NCBI GenBank assembly: GCA_963082975.1
Contig: OY720344.1
Span: forward strand, 5,009,580-5,073,579
Length of the DNA: 64,000 bases
Origin: Labia minor
Taxonomy: Eukaryota > Arthropoda > Insecta > Dermaptera > Spongiphoridae
Reading direction: 5' to 3'
Part shown: one piece after another, positions 58,905-64,000 of the stretch
Layout of the letters: every line of letters begins with the position of its first letter
Position numbering within the stretch: the first letter of the stretch is position 1
Made by a program: the position numbers and the translations under genes
The notes under the pieces: generated by a model
What the model was told of the DNA's origin: nothing
Database searches by the model: none
Seen by the model: only the letters and a program-made list of their open reading frames with translations

Positions 58905-59010
58905 CTTAACTTCACTTGGCATCTGTCTCTCTGTCTCTCTGTCTGTCTGTTCGCTCTTTTGACAAATTGAAATCGATTTTTCATCGACTTTTTATTGAGA
59001 TAGACTTTTG
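58905..59010 (+). mobile_element. GTCY-core element, family 4, copy 2
   Basis: Shares ACTTCACTTGGCATCTGTCT, CTGTCTGTTCGCTCTTTTGA and GAGATAGACTTTTGAAAATT with 42000-42100. Only this short conserved block is seen. Confidence 0.6.
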
Positions 59011-60019
59011 AAAATTTATATATATATATACATTTATAAAATTTCATATTAATAAAAATTATTTATTTATAAATGTAATATAATAATAATTATTCAATAA
59101 ATATGTACATTTACTTAACATGAATGCATAAAATCAATTTTGGAAGATTAATATATTTTTTTGTTTTATTCAATTTGTGTAAATTTTCTTATAACTTCAT
59201 CATTTCTATTTCTCTTGTTATATTAAATAAATTTATAAAATTAAAATTGCACTAAAAAGAATAAAATAATATAAATATAAAAAAAAAATTATAAAATAAC
59301 GTTTTTCCAATGGATTAAAAAGAATGAAATAATTTTTCTATAAGCCTGACAAAGTTTATGGATGAATTGCTTCATATTCAACGATAAACGTTGGAGGTAT
59401 TTAGTTCTTATGCAATTAACTTCCTTTATAGAGCTATAATTCATAGTACCGGGACCCCGAGCCTCGGCTCGGTACTTAAGTTAAAAAAAATGATTCATTA
59501 TTATTGGATTTGGCTGGTAATATTAATACCTGGGACACCGAGCTCTCGCTCTACCCTTTAAAAAATATTGATACACAATTCTTTAATTATTTATTACAAT
59601 TATTAAATGTTACACATTTGCATCAATCTGATTAAAATTAATGAACTTGTGCTCCTCAATAATACATAAATATATAATATATAGGTACATATATTTTTTT
59701 TCTATAGTGTTTTTTTGAAAAACTGTTTAGCGCCCCAAGTGGTTATAAAACAAACTAAAGACAAAAAAACGTGCTTTGCAGCTTTTCGGAATTAAAAAAG
59801 CAAAATTGGCAGTCGTGGGACTGGCCGACAGAAGTGAAAACTTCTGCGTAAGAAATTTTAAAACAGACGAAATTCGCGCTATTTCACGAGAAAGATGAAT
59901 TTCATATGCATGTATATATATATAACTTATATATTATTTTAAACATATATTTTAAACAAATTTGTAACTTATATTTATATATATATAAATACACAACTTT
60001 GTTTAAAATATTGCAATAC

Positions 60020-60171
60020 GAACTGTTTTATAATTCTTATCTCTAACATAAAATATATATTTATTATGTGAAGTTCATTTCGTATAATTTTGATTATATA
60101 TGTATATATGAAATGAACTTTACATAATAAATATATATTTATATGTTAGAGATAATTTATAAAACAGTTCT
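60020..60171. repeat. Inverted repeat with about 60-bp arms
   Basis: GAACTGTTTTATAATTCTTA and CTCTAACATAAAATATATAT (60020-60081) recur inverted at 60109-60171 with few mismatches around a loop of about 27 bases. It could be the fold of a small transposon; a precursor-RNA role cannot be judged by eye. Confidence 0.8.
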
Positions 60172-60712
60172 AATGACAATTCAAATTTCGCGCTCTGTTA
60201 TAAGAAATTTGAAAGCAGATGGTTTCATGGTGTTGGTCACGATCACGCGAGTTCTATACTTTTTCCCCATCCCGCAAAAGTGCTCAACGCCGCTAAAGAA
60301 GTTTTCACTTCAAAAATTATTTAATATTTGGAAATATATCTGACTTATAGAAAAAATGAATATTAATTAAAGAAAGAAATAGTTTTTAAAATATCCTGAA
60401 TAATATGTAACAATTTTCAAGATAGAAATTTATTACAATATTACAATTATTAACTGTTGCATCATTGCATCAATCTGATTAAAATGAATGGAACTTCGGG
60501 TACTCAATAATAATAAATAAAATAATATTAATAAATATATTGAATAATATTTTATTGAAAAAATATTAAAACTTATAAAACTATCTAAAACTTTATTAAT
60601 AAAAGAACAATGAATAAATAAATATAGAATAGTAATTTATTAAAAAGTAAACAATAGATAAAAAGAAAAAAAAATAACAAAATCATTATTTTCATTTTTA
60701 AATAACGATTCA

Positions 60713-60775
60713 CCCGGCGAGTTTCGAACCGACGAAATCCACTCGTTAAAACATCAGTCCAACCGCTGGACTATA
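60713..60775 (-). other. tRNA-like sequence in the compound insertion
   Basis: Minus strand: AGCGGTTGGACTGATGTT and GGTTCGAAACTCGCCGG. The 13-bp GCGAGTTTCGAAC core is shared, in the same orientation, with the relic at 4215. The T stem is imperfect, so no functional tRNA is claimed. A block AATCGTTAGAGCGGTTTTTG lies about 190 bp downstream on the plus strand. Confidence 0.5.
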
Positions 60776-61490
60776 TGTATTTAGATAAAAAATTGTCATT
60801 TTTTTACTGTCTTAGCAGGCAGTATTAAAAATTTTGACGTTTTCCATATATAATTTTCAATTAAGAAATTAATAATGAAGCTGTATGTTTCAAGAGATAT
60901 CATCAATAAAACTTAATTTTTCTTTATAAATACTATATCTAGTGTGAATTTGAAAAAAATCGTTAGAGCGGTTTTTGAGAACCAATATATATAGATAAAT
61001 ACATATATACAATTTTAGCTAGCATAATAAGATAAGATATATATACTAAGATACATACCACACTAAAACACTTCATTAACAAGTAACACAATTTCTTCAA
61101 ATATAATCAACCATTTAGAATTTGATTGATAATATGTAAATTTAATAAAAATTCTTTTAAATTTTGATGCATACTTTGATATAAACATATTACAGTGAAA
61201 AATAATAAAAGTTTAATTTCTTAGCTCTTAAACTATCAATTTTATTGCATGAAATAAAAATTTGTCAGTTTATGTGTTTAATAAAATTTTTATTAATACA
61301 GAAATTTGACTTGATTGTTCATATAAATAAATAAAACTAAATGCGCCCAACGTTTTTCGTTGAATATGAAGCAATTCATCTATAAACTTTGTCAGTCTTA
61401 TAGAAAAATTATTTTATTCTTTTTAGTCCATTGGAAAAACGTTATTTTATAATTTTTTTTATATATAATATATTATTTTATCTTATAGAA

Positions 61491-62332
61491 GTTATACACT
61501 TCTATAAATTTTCCAATCCTTTATGGTTTCATAAATAACTACATATATATATATATATATGAATTTTTACTTCGGTTGCCAGAGCAATCACCTCATTATT
61601 AGTATTTGTATGACTTTTTTATTTATTTTTATTAAAAAATAATCGATCAATTAAATTAACAGGTAAATATTTAGTAAAGAAACAGCAAGTAGAAAAATTT
61701 CAAAAATAATGATTTCAACGGTAAACATATATAAATAATACAGTCAAATTAAATAAATAAAAAAATAATAAATATTTTACATTTTTTTTCATATTTATAT
61801 ACATATATATATATATTCTCTATATGAAAAATTATTATGTTTTTTCATATATTTACTTTTCCAATATACTTATATAAATATAAATGTATATAGGTGTATA
61901 TTTTTCTATTTTAAATAGAATACATATTTTAAATATTTATAATTTTTCTTTCATTTTTTTTATCTTTTACTAGTCACTAGATTGGAGGTAGAGAAATAAA
62001 CAAAGACAGATATTTTTGTTGTTTTTGTTTTGAATTTTATTATATTTTTGTTTATAAAACAATTTTATAAAATATTTATTTACATGTAAAAAGTTCTTGT
62101 TTTTTTTATTATTTTTATTGTTTTATTTTATATAGTTAATAATTTAAAAAAAAATGAGAAAATTATATTCATTTTTAAAACAGTGAATTAATTTAATTAA
62201 TTCCTCATGTTATCCTGGTAATCAGTCATATAAATTTATCTAATATTTGATATTAAATGAGATTATTGACTAATCTACTGAATATCTTCTCTTATCTTAT
62301 TTTATTACTAGTATACTAGCAAAAATTATATA
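61491..62332. other. AT-rich DNA, no gene
   Basis: AT runs (61542-61560, 61802-61815). It ends with a CTTATCTTATTTTATTAC block abutting the mariner at 62335. Confidence 0.65.
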
Positions 62333-62334
62333 TA

Positions 62335-62706
62335 CGAGGTTTGTTCAAAAGAAAAGGTGAATTTAGAATTATTTCGAAACGTATTTATTTATTCATCAAT
62401 ATTCATTTTGTCCCATTCAAAGTAATTCTCCTCAGATATAATGCACTTATACCAGCGCTTCTTCCACTTGTCGAAGCACTTCCGACTTTATCTCATCAAT
62501 TGTGGCAAAACGCTTTCCTTTCATTGGTGATCTCTTCATTTTTGGGAATAGAAAAAAGTGGCAGGGAGCCGAATCAGGTGAAAACGGTGGTTACCTTGTT
62601 GTTTTTGTCTAATCGTGATGCAGAATCGATGATTTGTTTTTCCACATTTCCGATCGTTTGAGCTGTAGAAAAATTAAAATTCACCTTTTCTTTTGAACAG
62701 ACCTCG
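62335..62706 (-). mobile_element. Internally deleted mariner keeping the transposase C-terminus
   Basis: Inverted ends start CGAGGTTTGTTCAAAAGAAA on the left and CGAGGTCTGTTCAAAAGAAA read inward from the right, flanked by TA (62333-62334 and 62707-62708). On the minus strand a frame reads FDKWKKRWYKCIISEENYFE and then a stop about nine codons later, the hallmark C-terminus of a mariner transposase; a FLFPKMKRS-like block lies upstream in a broken frame. N-terminal coding is mostly gone, so the copy is non-autonomous. Confidence 0.88.
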
Positions 62707-62713
62707 TACTCGT

Positions 62714-62748
62714 ATTAGGTTGTTCGGAAAGTAATTTCGTTTTTGTTT
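62714..62748 (+). mobile_element. Isolated mariner terminal sequence
   Basis: TTAGGTTGTTCGGAAAGTAA followed by TTTCGTTTTT is a typical mariner inverted-repeat end. No partner end is visible. The 464-bp hAT sits a few bases after it, so this looks like the stub of a mariner broken by later events. Confidence 0.6.
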
Positions 62749-62756
62749 CTCCAGAG

Positions 62757-63220
62757 CAGAGGTTCTTAAACTGTGGTCCGCGGACCCCTGGGGGTCCGCG
62801 AAGCCTTTACTGGGGGTCCGCAAAGCCATCGTACAGGTGCACGAGAAAATGATGAGTCGGTTAAAACTTTATTTAATATAAAAGAAGCGATGGCATGACT
62901 TTGTGAGGAAACAGAGATCAAATACCCAAATTCAACGAAATGTGCAAGAAAACTATTGCTACCGTTTCCATCTTCATATTTAGCAGAATTTTCTTTCTTC
63001 AATATTATAATTTCTAATAAAATGTGTTCTACAATATGCAAAAAATCGTTATTCACCAATCACTGTTAGAAATATTCATCATATATCCTTGTTCTTATGA
63101 GATCGTAAGCCAGAAATTAACTAATAAAATGACGTAAAGTACCTAAAGTTGGAATGGGGTCCGTGAAAAAAATTTTTTTCAAGTGGGGGTCCGCAGAGTA
63201 CATAAGATTAAGAACCTCTG
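62757..63220 (+). mobile_element. Non-autonomous hAT, derivative of the intact element
   Basis: It starts CAGAGGTTCTTAAACTGTGG and ends with the inverted TTAAGAACCTCTG. It repeats the GGACCCCTGGGGGTCCGCGA subterminal block of the intact hAT at 48339-51651, and its right 200 bp match the 3' end of that element (around 48360-48545), including the stretch about a tract reading TGCATATTGTAGAACAC on the opposite strand. A perfect 8-bp duplication CTCCAGAG lies at 62749-62756 and 63221-63228. At 464 bp it lacks the transposase. A middle part of about 160 bp was not matched to the full element by eye. Confidence 0.9.
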
Positions 63221-63374
63221 CTCCAGAGGATTTAAATTTATTTTTTCAAATTCATTTTTTCATTTACCATTCGCAAAATCATTATATGTATGTTTAGAGA
63301 GCTGATATAGCAATGCTTGTGTGTGAAAAAGTTCAATTGAATTTACACAGTAGTTTTATGGTTTAAAAAAAAAC
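63221..63374. other. Short AT-rich spacer
   Basis: It begins with the right copy of CTCCAGAG from the 464-bp hAT and then runs as AT-rich DNA to the next mariner end. Nothing else is recognised. Confidence 0.6.
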
Positions 63375-63900
63375 GAGGTCTGTTCAAAAGAAAAGGTGAA
63401 TTATAATTTTTATACGGCTCAAACGATCGGAATTGTGGAAAAACAATTAGCAATAAGCATGATTTTCGTGATATTTTACTTTTTTCCTATAGAAAAGATA
63501 AAAATGCTCTTTAATCCATAAAAAAATTATCGGAGAGGAATGGAAAAAGATGTTTTGATAATACGCCAGATCCAGAACTGGTTTTCAAAATTTTGATCCG
63601 GAAATTTTGATGTCGAAGATTCACTAAGTACTGCATGGTCGGTTGAAGCTGATAAACGAGGACGATAAAGACATTCGTTAATTTTTCGGACGGTAAAACC
63701 TTCACTTCAAATGAAGAGCTTAAAAAAAATCATCTGGATAAGTTTTTTGTCAGCAAATATTTATAGATTATACGAAAATTGTCTTTCAGATTTCCAAATG
63801 AAAAATTTTTAAATGTTATTTCTTTTATTTTAAGAGGCATGGAGTGAACAGAGGAGGGCGCTTTTAATAAATTCTTTTAAAATATTTTATACTAAAAGAT
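63375..63900 (+). pseudogene. Decayed mariner transposase, N-terminal half
   Basis: It begins with the same end as the copy at 62335 (CGAGGTCTGTTCAAAAGAAA) but runs into transposase N-terminal coding. A plus-strand frame at about 63585-63670 reads SGNFDVEDSLSTAW followed by SVEADKRGR, the linker after the first helix-turn-helix of mariner proteins, and a QNWFSKF-like block precedes it with one stop. No right end is seen before the window stops. Several stops make it non-functional. Confidence 0.8.
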
Positions 63901-64000
63901 TTCTGACCTTTTAAAATTACTAAATTGATTTGATATTTTCTATGTACAAATATGAATCGGTAGTTTAAAGTTTGTATATTAACCTAACACATAGGTTTCC

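Larger units (their letters stand above)
59448..61046. mobile_element. Compound insertion inside F3, unclassified
   Basis: Starts with the small GC palindrome CCGAGCCTCGGCTCGG and ends GCTAGCATAATAAGATAAGA. It contains an 80-bp direct repeat built on CATCAATCTGATTAAAATGA (59595-59670 and 60430-60510), a long perfect-looking hairpin (60020-60171), a tRNA-like stretch (60713-60775) and a tail block AATCGTTAGAGCGGTTTTTG. No protein is recognised. The direct repeat could reflect one element inserted into another. Confidence 0.55.
59206..61490. mobile_element. Foldback MITE family F3, copy enlarged by an insertion
   Basis: Arms 59251-59410 and 61335-61485 and the interior block CATACCACACTAAAACACTT match the short copy at 44213. 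Between about 59448 and 61046, where the short copy is continuous, lies 1.6 kb of foreign DNA. Confidence 0.78.

Overview
This window looks like a gene-poor stretch of a eukaryotic genome, most likely an insect or other arthropod. It is strongly AT-rich, full of long AT, CT, CA and triplet microsatellites, and crowded with small transposons. The mix of mariner, hAT, R1-like and RGAD-type APE non-LTR elements and GTCY-microsatellite elements is typical of arthropods. I cannot resolve the order or species. I recognise no host protein-coding exon, rRNA or functional tRNA; the window is most simply intergenic DNA or the inside of a very large intron. Almost every short open frame comes from a microsatellite, a SINE or a transposon fragment.

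The one convincing intact gene is a 619-codon hAT (Buster/ZBED-like) transposase at 48711-50570 on the minus strand. It lies in an element at 48339-51651 with matching terminal inverted repeats and a perfect 8-bp target duplication (ATGTATAG). A 464-bp derivative with the same ends (62757-63220, duplication CTCCAGAG) lies about 11 kb away.

Layout. 1-9 kb: hAT remnants, a non-LTR retrotransposon 3' end, a hAT MITE, a palindromic mariner derivative (6615-7177) and a SINE. 9-20 kb: a decayed mariner, an internally deleted mariner with both protein ends (11878-12280), a hAT MITE carrying a second element inside it (12826-13719), a hairpin-ended repeat, a third mariner lineage and a SINE. 20-30 kb: two foldback MITE families, a pogo-like element, several GTCY-core elements nested in other repeats, and an R1-like reverse transcriptase corpse. 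30-45 kb: SINEs, one split by a hAT MITE; a second palindromic mariner; a LINE split by another hAT MITE; a foldback MITE. 45-55 kb: AT-rich DNA, the intact hAT, a LINE endonuclease fragment and the third palindromic mariner. 55-64 kb: more hairpin-ended repeats, a second SINE type, a foldback MITE enlarged by a 1.6-kb compound insertion, and a cluster of mariner and hAT ends.

How the parts relate: the intact hAT transposase could act on its nearby deletion derivative. The other hAT MITEs have different ends and would need other enzymes. Nested insertions with readable target duplications give a relative chronology. The least ordinary object is the mariner derivative whose arms are two inverted copies of the transposase 3' end around a remnant of its helix-turn-helix coding region. 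It is present three times with the same design.
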